Shown: one piece after another, positions 1 through 5,580 of the stretch
Position numbering within the stretch: the first letter of the stretch is position 1
Layout: each line of letters begins with the position of its first letter
Origin: Chloroflexota bacterium
GTDB taxonomy: Bacteria > Chloroflexota > UBA6077 > JACCZL01
Assembly: GCA_013695975.1 (NCBI GenBank)
Contig: JACCZL010000845.1
Span: 1 to 5,580 of the forward strand
Direction of reading: 5' to 3'
Length of the DNA stretch: 5,580 nucleotides
Position numbers and translations under genes: made by a program
The notes under the pieces: generated by a model
Databases searched by the model: none
The model's input: only the letters and a program-made list of their open reading frames with translations
Told to the model about the DNA's origin: nothing

Positions 1-464
1 ATGTCGAAGCGCTCGTTTCGCTCGACGACGACCACACGGGCGTCCTGGAGCTGGGCGTTGAAGCCGTACATCCCGAACGAGGGCGGGAAGTCCATGACCT
101 CGTCACCGGCGTCGAGGAAGGTCCGCATGATCAGATCGATCATCTCGTCGGCGCCGTTGCCGAGCATCAGGTGCTCGGCCGGCAGGCCGACGTACTCGGC
201 CAGGAGTGCGCGGCCGGCGAGCTGCTCGGCGTCGGGGTAGGTCTGGTAGGTCTGGAACTGGCTGAGCGCCTCGGCGACCAGTGGCGACGGCCCGTATGGA
301 TTCTCGTTGGCGTCGAGTTTGACGATGCTTTCGACGGGTCGTCCGAGGCGGGCCGCGACCTGGGCCGGGTCGACCGGCCCGGCGTACTCGGCCATCGCCT
401 CGACGCAACGCCGCACGGCCGAAGGCGCCGTCAGGGCTCCAGAACGCGATTCCTGATCGTTCAT
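1..464 (-). CDS. hisC: Histidinol-phosphate aminotransferase, N-terminal part (3' end outside window)
   Basis: HisC is a PLP-dependent class I/II aminotransferase that converts imidazole-acetol phosphate plus glutamate to L-histidinol phosphate. The 154 codons visible contain the family's N-terminal signatures: LDANENPYGPSP (about residues 50-61), a YPD at 76-78, GNGADEMID (102-110) and PPSFGMY (127-133). The PLP-lysine lies in the missing C-terminal part, so completeness cannot be judged. The ATG at 464-462 was chosen because it overlaps the hisD stop as ATGA and has AGGA six bases upstream inside the hisD 3' end, which suggests translational coupling. It is the fourth gene of the his operon. 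The first 20 or so residues before the conserved region are a poorly conserved leader. The function is clear from the motifs. Another aromatic or threonine-phosphate aminotransferase of the same fold is unlikely given the operon context. Confidence 0.95.
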   Translation of the reverse strand, partial: MNDQESRSGALTAPSAVRRCVEAMAEYAGPVDPAQVAARLGRPVESIVKLDANENPYGPSPLVAEALSQFQTYQTYPDAEQLAGRALLAEYVGLPAEHLMLGNGADEMIDLIMRTFLDAGDEVMDFPPSFGMYGFNAQLQDARVVVVERNERFD

Positions 465-1831
465 GCCCCGTCCTGCACCCCTTGCCCGTCGAGCTCTTGT
501 AGGCGGACCTCGATGGCCTCGGCGTGGGCATGGAGGCCCTCGGCGTGGGCGATCTCGATGGCGGGTGGACCGAGGCGTTGGAGCTCCGTCCTGCCAAACG
601 AGAACACGGAGGTGATCTTGACGAAGTCGTCGAGGTTGAGCGGCGAGCTGAATCGGGCCGTCCCGCCGGTCGGCATGATGTGACTCGGCCCCGCCGTGTA
701 GTCGCCGATACTCTCAGCCGACAGCTCGCCGACAAAGACGCCGCCGGCGTTCTCGACCAGGCCCACCTTCGACCAGGCGTCCCGAATACACAGGCAGAGA
801 TGCTCTGGCGCGTACTCGTTGGCGAGCGCGATCCCTGCCTCGACAGTCGGGACGTGGACGACCGCGCCACGGTCCGCAAGCGACTGGCGGATGATCTCGG
901 CCCTCGGGGCGTCGGCGAGCATCTCGGTGGCTGCCGCGAGGGTCCGTTCGATCTGGCGCTCCGAGGTGCAGAGGAGGATCGGCTGCGACAGCGGATCGTG
1001 CTCGGCCTGGGCGATCAGATCGGCGGCGAGCCATCGTGGGCTGGCCGTCTCGTCGGCCACCAGTAAGCATTCGGTCGGGCCGGCCAGGCCTTCGATCCCG
1101 ACGTAGCCGAAGACCTGTCGCTTGGCCAACGCCACGAAGAGGTTGCCCGGCCCGACGATCTTGTCGACGCGCGGGATCGACTCAGTGCCGAACGCCAGCG
1201 CCCCGATCGCCTGGGCGCCCCCGACCCGGTAGACGGCGTCGACCCCGGCGATGCGGGCCGCCGCTAGCAGCGCCGGCGCCACCTCGCCGGCGCGGTTGGG
1301 TGGCGACGCCAGGACGATCTCGCGGACCCCCGCGACGCGGGCCGGCACCGCCGCCATCAGCACCGAGCTGGGATAGGGGACCCGACCGCCGGGCGCGTAG
1401 ATCCCGACCCGCGCCAGGGGTCGGATCAACTGTCCAGTCGCGCCGTCGCCCTGAAAGTCGACCCAGGTGTTGCGCCGCGCCCGCTCGTGAAAGGCGCGTA
1501 CCTGCTCGGCGGCCGCTTCGAGCGCGGCGTAGACGGCCGGCGGGACGGCTCGGATCGCGGCGTCGATCGCTTGGTCCGGCACGCGCAGCTCGCGGACGGC
1601 GCACCCGTCGAAGGCTTCGGTGTAGCGTGCGAGGGCGCTGTCCCCCTCGGACCGAACGTCGGCCAGGATGCGCTCGACGACCAGCGATGGGCTCAGCTCA
1701 TCGCCAAAGACCTCGCGGATCCTTGCCCGAATCGCCTCCGGCAGCTCCGACTCCTCGAGCGCGCGGCGGCTCAGCAGCGCGGTTCGCGCGACATCCAGAT
1801 CGTCGAAGCGAGCAATCTGCAACCCTACCAC
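461..1831 (-). CDS. hisD: Histidinol dehydrogenase
   Basis: This zinc enzyme carries out the last two steps of histidine synthesis, the NAD-dependent oxidation of L-histidinol to histidinal and then histidine. The protein has 456 residues, slightly longer than the usual 430 or so. Family hallmarks are in order: VGGAQAIGALAFGTES (203-218), VDKIVGPGN (222-230), AGPTE (250-254), AQAEHDP (274-280), NEYAPEHL (338-345), GDYTAGPSHIMPT (376-388) and EGLHAHAEAI (431-440). By comparison with the E. coli enzyme, the zinc ligands should be Q275, H278, D377 and H436, with E344/H345 as the catalytic pair; all are present. The start is a GTG with GAAGGA six bases upstream, and that element overlaps the hisG stop codon. 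An ATG at 1838-1836 is in another frame. A TTG at 1822 is a less likely alternative. The gap to hisG is 10 bases and the 3' end overlaps hisC by 4. The gene looks intact. Confidence 0.97.
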   Translation of the reverse strand: MVGLQIARFDDLDVARTALLSRRALEESELPEAIRARIREVFGDELSPSLVVERILADVRSEGDSALARYTEAFDGCAVRELRVPDQAIDAAIRAVPPAVYAALEAAAEQVRAFHERARRNTWVDFQGDGATGQLIRPLARVGIYAPGGRVPYPSSVLMAAVPARVAGVREIVLASPPNRAGEVAPALLAAARIAGVDAVYRVGGAQAIGALAFGTESIPRVDKIVGPGNLFVALAKRQVFGYVGIEGLAGPTECLLVADETASPRWLAADLIAQAEHDPLSQPILLCTSERQIERTLAAATEMLADAPRAEIIRQSLADRGAVVHVPTVEAGIALANEYAPEHLCLCIRDAWSKVGLVENAGGVFVGELSAESIGDYTAGPSHIMPTGGTARFSSPLNLDDFVKITSVFSFGRTELQRLGPPAIEIAHAEGLHAHAEAIEVRLQELDGQGVQDGA

Positions 1832-1841
1832 AGCGCATCCT

Positions 1842-2885
1842 TCATCTGTCGTCGCGCGCTCCCCGCTCGAGCTGACGCAGGAGTGCCTCGAAGCTCCAGC
1901 ATTCCTTCTGGAACATGTAACGGAGGGGAGCGACGCTCACTTCACTCGCGCCGGCTCGCCGCAGGGCGTCGACCGCGCGCAGCAAGAGTGTACTCTGCAC
2001 GACCACGGTGGCAGCGAACCAGCCGTCCTCGCCGCCCATCTTTGGATAGACCCGCGAGATGGTCGGTCCGCGCAGGCCGGCGACCTCCGAGTGGCTCGTC
2101 ACGTGGCGGGCCACAAGGTCGGCGGAGTCGCCGCGAATGTTGCCGGTCAGAGAAAAGTAGTCCCGTGATCGCATCTGGGCCTCGATCAGCTCGAGGACCT
2201 GACGGGCAATCTCGAGCTTGTCGGCGCAATCCCGAAGCGCCGAGCGGTTGCCGATCAGGCACGCCTGTGACTGGAGGATGGTGCCGCCGGCAACCTGCTT
2301 GAGGCGGTTCTCACGCAGGGTCACGCCGCTGCTGACCAGATCGCAGATCAGGTCGGCGGCGTTGAGCGCCGGAGCGGCCTCGAGCGCCCCGCTCGACTCG
2401 ACCAGGGTGAAGTAGTTGATGCCGTGGTCCAGGAGAAACTGGCGCGTCAGGTTGGGGTACTTGGTGGCGACTCGCAGGTCACGCCCGCGCCCACGAAGCT
2501 CGGCCGAGATCTCGGCCACGTCCGTGACGCCGGCGACGTCGATCCAGCCCTCAGGAACCGCCAGGACCAGGGCGCAGGCCCCGTAACCAAGCTCGCTCTG
2601 GAGGACCACCACGTCGTCCTCCTCCCGCTGGTGCTCGCGCACGATGTCCAGCCCGGTGATGCCCAGGTCGACGCTGCCCTCCTCCACCTTGGAGAAGATG
2701 TCGCCAGCGCGCTGAAAAAGGACCTCGACGCCGCCGATCGACGGAACGGTGGCCCGATATTGGCGCGGATTGGTTCGATTGACGCGCAGTCCGCAAGCGG
2801 CCAGGAACTCGAGGGTGGCGTCTTCCATGCCCTTCGAGGGCAGCGCCAGTCGGAGGGTCGGCTCGGCGGGGCGGACCGATCTCAC
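1842..2885 (-). CDS. hisG: ATP phosphoribosyltransferase, long form with plant-like C-terminal domain
   Basis: HisG catalyses the committed first step of histidine synthesis, ATP plus PRPP to phosphoribosyl-ATP, and is normally feedback-inhibited by histidine. The protein has 347 residues against roughly 210 for short HisG and 290-300 for typical long forms. The catalytic part starts with LRLALPSKGM (11-20) and includes DLGITGLDIV (73-82). The phosphate/PRPP-binding region (162-195) contains ESSGALEAAPAL and DLVSSGVTLRENRL. A C-terminal domain (about 245-325) contains NIRGDSADLVA, GLRGPTISRVY and APLRYMF. From memory this resembles plant and fungal HisG C-termini more than the E. coli regulatory domain. 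The start is a GTG that overlaps the hisS stop as GTGA, with GGTGAGG upstream. Because the long form carries its own regulatory domain, it should not need a HisZ partner; that is family knowledge, not shown here. No damage is seen. Confidence 0.95.
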   Translation of the reverse strand: MRSVRPAEPTLRLALPSKGMEDATLEFLAACGLRVNRTNPRQYRATVPSIGGVEVLFQRAGDIFSKVEEGSVDLGITGLDIVREHQREEDDVVVLQSELGYGACALVLAVPEGWIDVAGVTDVAEISAELRGRGRDLRVATKYPNLTRQFLLDHGINYFTLVESSGALEAAPALNAADLICDLVSSGVTLRENRLKQVAGGTILQSQACLIGNRSALRDCADKLEIARQVLELIEAQMRSRDYFSLTGNIRGDSADLVARHVTSHSEVAGLRGPTISRVYPKMGGEDGWFAATVVVQSTLLLRAVDALRRAGASEVSVAPLRYMFQKECWSFEALLRQLERGARDDR

Positions 2886-4438
2886 AGCGCCGCCCTCACC
2901 GCGTCGACGAGCTCGGTGCGATCGACCGAGTGCTCCTGGCGAAGCCCCATCGCGCGTAGGATCGGACGACGCTGGTCGCGTTCCTGCTGCCCGTAGATGA
3001 CCACCGTCGGAATCCCGTGACGGTCGGCGTGGCGAAGGTTCCCCTTGACGCCACGCAGCCTGACGTCGAGCTCGACCGCCAGCCCGGCCTCGCGGAGGTC
3101 TCGAGCCAGCTCGATCGCGTCCGCGACGTCCTCGGCGGCGACCGGCACGACCAGGGCGTCGACCTCGCCCGCCGGAGCGGGCAAGGCGCCTTCTGCCTCG
3201 AGCGCCAGCTTGACCCGCTCGAGCCCGAAACTGAAACCGCAGGCAGGCGCGTGGTCTCGTCCCCCGAGCGACCGCACCAGGTCGTCGTAGCGACCGCCGC
3301 CGCAGATCTGGCTGGGGCCGGCGGGGGCTGGACGGCCTCGGGATGCCGGTGGACCTTCGTAGTAGAGCTCGAAGACGAGGCCGGTGTAGTAGCGCAAGCC
3401 TCGGCCGAGACTGAGATCCACGCTCACGTCGACGCCGGACACCCCGTAACGCTCGAAAAGGGACAGCGCTTCGCGGACCGCGCGCAACGGCGCCTGGTCG
3501 AGCCCGTGCTCCTGAAGGAGCGCGTCGAGATGGCCGAAAACCTCCGGCGGCGGGCCGGCCAGGTCGTGCAGGCGCAGGATAAAGTCGGTGGCGCGGCGGA
3601 CCTGCTCCGTCGGGTCGGGGCGACCGGCCTTGGTCAGGAGCCGCCTCACGATCTCCTCGGGCGTCCGTGCACCACCCTCGAGGGCCAGGTTGGCTCGACT
3701 CAGCAGGTCCGTCGCCACGTCGGCGGCGCCCTTCGAGCCAAATTCCGCCAGCAGCGTCGGCAGTAGACTCGATTCGTCCGCGGTTTCATCGTCACCGGCC
3801 GCTCCGACCCCCATCAACGCCAGCACACGCTCGATCACTTCGGTCGGATCGGCCCGCCGGCGGGCCAGATGTTCCATATTCGCGAGGATCAAGGCCTGCC
3901 CGTGCTCCCCGATCCCGAGCTGGCGCAGCAGCTCGAGGACCGCGCCAAGGTGGCCCACGACCAGGCGATAACGTCGGAGCCCGACCGCCCGGAGGGCCCC
4001 GCAGGCCGCGGCCAGGACCTCGGCGTCGGCGGCCGGGCCATCGGCGCCGATGCATTCGAGACCGACCTCGGTAAACTGGCGGTAGCGCCCCCGCTGTGGC
4101 TTCTCATAGCGGAAGGTTGCGCCAGCGTAGTGCAAGCGGACCGGCAATGCCCGGTCCTGGAGGTGATTCACGTACGCCCGCATCACCGAGGCGGTGAACT
4201 CGGGACGCAGGCAGAGCTTGCGATTCCAGTGGGTAAACGTGTACATCCGCGCGGCGATCTCCTCGCCAGACTTCCGCAAGAACAGGTCGAGGTTTTCGAT
4301 CACCGGCGTGTCGATACCGCGGTATCCGTAGCGCTCGAAATGGGCGCGGAGATCCCGCGTCAGCTCGCGCAGGTGCGCGTCCTCTGGCGGGATCAGGTCG
4401 TTGGTGCCACGAATCCGTTGAAGCTCGAGTACGTCCAC
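2882..4438 (-). CDS. hisS: Histidyl-tRNA synthetase family protein (HisS; HisZ-like role not excluded)
   Basis: This is a class II aminoacyl-tRNA synthetase fold; a true HisS charges tRNA-His with histidine. The protein has 518 residues, longer than E. coli HisS (about 424), with a long middle insertion (about 180-325) and a Pro/Ala-rich loop at 361-377. It has RGTNDLIPPE (10-19), LRPEFTAS (78-85), motif 2 FRYEKPQRGRYRQF (109-122), the histidine-A-like motif SLGRGLRYYTGLVFE (343-357), GGGRYDDL (380-387), motif 3 GFSFGLERV (401-409) and an anticodon-binding-type domain (about 426-518) with VKGNLRHADRHGI. The last domain favours HisS over HisZ, which usually lacks it. E124 sits where E. coli HisS has a histidine-contacting Gln, and R349 replaces the usual Asp of RGLDYY, so substrate binding may be altered. 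The start is GTG without a clear Shine-Dalgarno. It is the first gene of the operon and overlaps hisG by 4 bases. Confidence 0.85.
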   Translation of the reverse strand: MDVLELQRIRGTNDLIPPEDAHLRELTRDLRAHFERYGYRGIDTPVIENLDLFLRKSGEEIAARMYTFTHWNRKLCLRPEFTASVMRAYVNHLQDRALPVRLHYAGATFRYEKPQRGRYRQFTEVGLECIGADGPAADAEVLAAACGALRAVGLRRYRLVVGHLGAVLELLRQLGIGEHGQALILANMEHLARRRADPTEVIERVLALMGVGAAGDDETADESSLLPTLLAEFGSKGAADVATDLLSRANLALEGGARTPEEIVRRLLTKAGRPDPTEQVRRATDFILRLHDLAGPPPEVFGHLDALLQEHGLDQAPLRAVREALSLFERYGVSGVDVSVDLSLGRGLRYYTGLVFELYYEGPPASRGRPAPAGPSQICGGGRYDDLVRSLGGRDHAPACGFSFGLERVKLALEAEGALPAPAGEVDALVVPVAAEDVADAIELARDLREAGLAVELDVRLRGVKGNLRHADRHGIPTVVIYGQQERDQRRPILRAMGLRQEHSVDRTELVDAVRAAL

Positions 4439-4458
4439 GTTGGGCCGATCAGGCGCCG

Positions 4459-4490
4459 CGTCGCTCGGAACGGTCCGGCGCGGGGCGACG
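4459..4490. repeat. Short inverted repeat in the putative his 5' untranslated region
   Basis: CGTCGC at 4459-4464 and GCGACG at 4485-4490 are perfect inverted complements separated by 20 bases. The pair lies between the candidate his -10 box and the hisS start, so it could form a 6-bp hairpin in the leader or be a protein-binding site. In GC-rich DNA a 6-bp inverted repeat arises readily by chance, so no function is claimed. Confidence 0.25.
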
Positions 4491-4492
4491 GG

Positions 4493-4498
4493 ATTCTA
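4493..4498 (-). promoter_or_regulatory. Candidate -10 box for the his operon
   Basis: On the minus strand this reads TAGAAT, a five-of-six match to the TATAAT consensus, standing out as AT-rich in very GC-rich DNA. It lies 54 bases upstream of the hisS GTG, which would give a leader of roughly 45 bases. No convincing -35 hexamer is found 16-18 bases upstream, so this is a tentative call. Confidence 0.35.
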
Positions 4499-4582
4499 CC
4501 ACGGGCCTCCTGACTGCCTCGGAGATCGGCGGGCGTGGCGACCGTCGCTGGGATCGCGCACAATGTCATCCATCCGTAGAGC

Positions 4583-4587
4583 GGAGG
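4583..4587 (+). promoter_or_regulatory. Ribosome-binding site of the peroxiredoxin gene
   Basis: GGAGG with six bases to the ATG at 4594 is a near-ideal Shine-Dalgarno. It fixes the start of the gene upstream of the in-frame TGA. This shows that translation is meant to begin at codon 1 of the full peroxiredoxin, and not at a later start after the TGA. Confidence 0.85.
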
Positions 4588-4593
4588 ATTCCG

Positions 4594-5058
4594 ATGAACG
4601 ACGAGCCCGAGGTTGGCTCCGCCGCCCCCGATTTCACACTGCCCGCCCACACCGACCGGGAGATTCGCCTGTCCGACCTGCGTGGTCGGAAGGTGGTTCT
4701 GCTGTTTTACGTCTTCGACTTCTCGCCTGGCTGAACCCACGAGCTGACCTCCTTTAGGGAGGTGTACGATCACGTCAGCGGGACTGAAGCCGAGCTACTC
4801 GGGATAAGTGGCGACCACATCTGGGCCCACAAGGCGTACGCGGAATCGCTCGGCGGCCTACCGTTCCCGCTGCTCGCCGACTGGGGGATGGACGTGACGC
4901 GGCTGTACGGCGTCCATAATTCCGAGCGCAACACCCCCAAGCGAGCGGCCTTCGTGATCGACCGCGAAGGCGTGCTCCGCTTCAAGAACACCGCCTTCGA
5001 CGCCCGCGATCCCGGCCACTACGCCGAGGTGCTCGAGCAGATCGCCGACCTGCCGTAG
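4594..5058 (+). CDS. Probable selenocysteine-containing peroxiredoxin (TGA = Sec at codon 47)
   Basis: This AhpC/TSA-fold protein likely reduces hydrogen peroxide or organic hydroperoxides in the cytosol. Read through the TGA at 4732-4734, the 154-residue product has the N-terminal GSAAPDFTL (8-16), LSDLRGRKVVLLFYV (26-40), active site DFSPG-U47-THEL (42-51), GISGDHIWAHKAYAE (70-84) and PKRAAFVIDREG (115-126) with R117 as the likely conserved active-site Arg. Family members have the peroxidatic Cys exactly at position 47, as in BCP-type DFTPGCT. The protein has no Cys anywhere, so without selenocysteine it would lack a catalytic residue, and it has no resolving Cys. The usual Pro seven residues before the active site is Val40. 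There is no signal peptide. Start by GGAGG; stop is TAG. The downstream part from a GTG at 4762 would not be an enzyme on its own. Alternatives are a nonsense mutation or a TGC/TGT misread as TGA. The family call is near certain, the Sec call likely. Confidence 0.88.
4732..4734 (+). other. In-frame TGA, predicted selenocysteine codon
   Basis: The TGA is codon 47 of the peroxiredoxin and falls exactly on the catalytic Cys position, with intact family sequence on both sides in the same frame. All five minus-strand genes that end in the window stop with TGA, three of them at tight operon junctions, so TGA is not globally reassigned. Selenocysteine insertion is the simplest reading. Confidence 0.82.
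4747..4763 (+). promoter_or_regulatory. Candidate bacterial SECIS hairpin
   Basis: ACCTCC (4747-4752) and GGAGGT (4758-4763) form a perfect 6-bp stem with the 5-base loop TTTAG. The loop begins 18 bases after the TGA, within the spacing expected for SelB-recognised bacterial SECIS elements inside the coding region. An outer pairing GCTGA (4743-4747) with TCAGC (4775-4779) is possible as an alternative. The loop G is at its last position, whereas common bacterial models want a G at the loop start, so the match is imperfect. Confidence 0.55.
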
Positions 5059-5072
5059 CGGCCGAGGGGTTG

Positions 5073-5273
5073 TCAGACCGGCGACACGTTGATGATCCGC
5101 AGAATCTCCTCGCGGTGGAACCAGGCGTACAGCGCGACGACCAGCGACGCCATCGCGGCGACGGCCAACACGTATAGATAAGGGACGGCGGGATGGACCG
5201 AGGCTGGAGGTGGCCCCTCGGCACTCGGCACGGCCATCGGGGGTCGAGCCCGAGACGGCGTGGGATCAGCCAT
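5073..5273 (-). CDS. Small single-pass membrane protein of unknown function
   Basis: I do not recognise this 66-residue protein. It has a Pro/Ala-rich N-terminus (1-30), one strongly hydrophobic segment (about 31-52, PYLYVLAVAAMASLVVALYA plus WF) and a short C-terminal tail, HREEILRIINVSPV. Charges flank both sides, so topology is unclear. The ATG at 5273-5271 was chosen because it overlaps the cobJ stop by 8 bases (ATGGCTGA), indicating coupled translation; a longer version starting at 5321 would run deep into cobJ. It follows a cobalamin gene, so a role in cobalt or corrinoid handling is conceivable, but nothing in the sequence shows it. It ends 14 bases from the convergent peroxiredoxin stop, with no visible terminator between them. 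Confidence 0.7.
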   Translation of the reverse strand: MADPTPSRARPPMAVPSAEGPPPASVHPAVPYLYVLAVAAMASLVVALYAWFHREEILRIINVSPV

Positions 5274-5580
5274 CGCCACTCGATCGCGATCGGTCGTCCG
5301 CGGCGGCCGGCGCCGAGCCATAGCCGCGTCGGGTGACCAGGCGGTCCCCCAGGCGAACGGTGGCCGAGTTCCCGACGACGACGATCGTCCGCATGTCGAT
5401 CAGGTGCTCCAGCAGCCTGCCCAGCGTCGTGATCTCGACCGACTGCTCGGGTCGCTCGGCGTCGCGAACGACACCGACGGGCGTGACGGGTGGTCGCTGC
5501 TCGAGCAGGAGCGTCTGTGCCCTGGCGAGCCCCTGGCGGCGCCGAGCGCTGGCCGGATTGTACAGCACGACGACGAAGTC
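5266..5580 (-). CDS. cobJ: Precorrin-3B C17-methyltransferase, C-terminal part (5' end outside window)
   Basis: CobJ/CbiH is an SAM-dependent methyltransferase of the corrin ring pathway that methylates C17 and drives ring contraction in cobalamin synthesis. The visible 104 residues begin in frame at the window edge with DFVVVLYNPASARRR and continue with TPVGVVRDAERPEQSV, ITTLGRLLEHLIDM, VVVGNSATVRLGDRLVTRRGY. These match the CobJ/CbiH C-terminal pattern (FYNPRS, TPVGVV, TTL, DM, VGN, TPRGY). A roughly 19-residue low-complexity tail follows the conserved RGY. The N-terminal SAM-binding half is outside, so completeness cannot be judged, and a fusion with another cobalamin enzyme upstream is possible. 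Its stop lies inside the start of the small membrane-protein gene. Family assignment is strong; choice between the aerobic (CobJ) and anaerobic (CbiH) version is not possible from this part. Confidence 0.92.
   Translation of the reverse strand, partial: DFVVVLYNPASARRRQGLARAQTLLLEQRPPVTPVGVVRDAERPEQSVEITTLGRLLEHLIDMRTIVVVGNSATVRLGDRLVTRRGYGSAPAAADDRSRSSGDG

Larger units (their letters stand above)
4439..4593. other. Divergent intergenic region between the his operon and the peroxiredoxin gene
   Basis: This 155-base non-coding stretch must hold the promoters for both the leftward his operon and the rightward peroxiredoxin gene. It contains a candidate minus-strand -10 box, a short inverted repeat and the peroxiredoxin ribosome-binding site, all listed separately. 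Toward the peroxiredoxin gene the best -10-like string I see is CACAAT at 4560-4565, with no recognisable -35, so I do not call a promoter there. There is no room for a T-box or a long his leader-peptide attenuator between the putative his start and hisS. Confidence 0.7.

Noticed and set aside
103..879. Minus-strand open frame of 258 codons across the hisC/hisD junction
   Set aside because: It is out of frame with two convincing enzymes and its translation is Arg/Ser/Pro-rich low complexity.
1036..1875. Plus-strand open frame of 279 codons opposite hisD
   Set aside because: It is an Arg/Pro-rich shadow typical of GC-rich DNA, antisense to a clear hisD, with no recognisable domain.
3017..3766. 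Plus-strand open frame of 249 codons opposite hisS
   Set aside because: It is antisense to conserved synthetase motifs and has no recognisable domain or ribosome-binding site.
4439..4593. T-box or histidine leader-peptide attenuator upstream of hisS
   Set aside because: The space is too short and neither a run of His codons nor a T-box sequence nor a terminator hairpin with a T tract is present.
4594..4734. TGA as a sign of a genome-wide TGA-to-Trp code
   Set aside because: hisS, hisG, hisD, cobJ and the small membrane gene all end in TGA at sensible junctions, and family alignment at this position calls for Cys/Sec, not Trp.
4440..4757. Plus-strand open frame of 105 codons through the intergenic region into the peroxiredoxin gene
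   Set aside because: It is in a different frame from the peroxiredoxin, has no family features, and overlaps the region that matches peroxiredoxin perfectly.
4762..5058. Independent 98-residue protein starting at GTG 4762
   Set aside because: It is the C-terminal two thirds of a peroxiredoxin, lacks the catalytic position, and its GTG has no properly spaced ribosome-binding site; the purine run before it is better explained as part of the hairpin.

Overview
This GC-rich bacterial window is almost fully coding. Most of it (1-4438, minus strand) is a histidine operon read right to left: a histidyl-tRNA synthetase-like gene, then hisG, hisD and the first part of hisC, which runs off the left edge. 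These genes are tightly packed. The first junction is a 4-base GTGA overlap, the second a 10-base gap, and the third a 4-base ATGA overlap, which suggests one transcript with coupled translation. HisG, HisD and HisC catalyse the first step, the last two oxidations and the transamination of histidine synthesis. The HisS-like protein charges tRNA-His or, less likely, serves as a HisG partner.

A 155-base divergent intergenic region (4439-4593) separates this operon from a plus-strand peroxiredoxin gene (4594-5058). That gene is the most notable thing here. Its reading frame is interrupted only by a TGA at codon 47, exactly where the family has its peroxidatic cysteine (context DFSPG-TGA-THEL). 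The rest of the protein is an intact peroxiredoxin with no cysteine at all. An imperfect candidate SECIS hairpin lies just downstream of the TGA. The gene ends in TAG, whereas all five visible minus-strand genes with a stop in the window end in TGA, so TGA is a normal stop in this genome. I read it as a selenocysteine peroxiredoxin of the one-active-site-residue type. The alternatives are a nonsense mutation or a sequencing error.

The right end (5073-5580, minus strand) holds the C-terminal part of precorrin-3B C17-methyltransferase (CobJ/CbiH family, cobalamin synthesis). It overlaps by 8 bases a small, unrecognised single-pass membrane protein, which converges on the peroxiredoxin gene with a 14-base gap.

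The organism is a high-GC bacterium. A Chloroflexota-like lineage (Thermomicrobia/Sphaerobacter type) or another deep-branching GC-rich group would fit the plant-like long HisG and the presumed selenocysteine use, but this is a weak inference. No RNA genes, mobile elements, CRISPR arrays or large repeats were seen.
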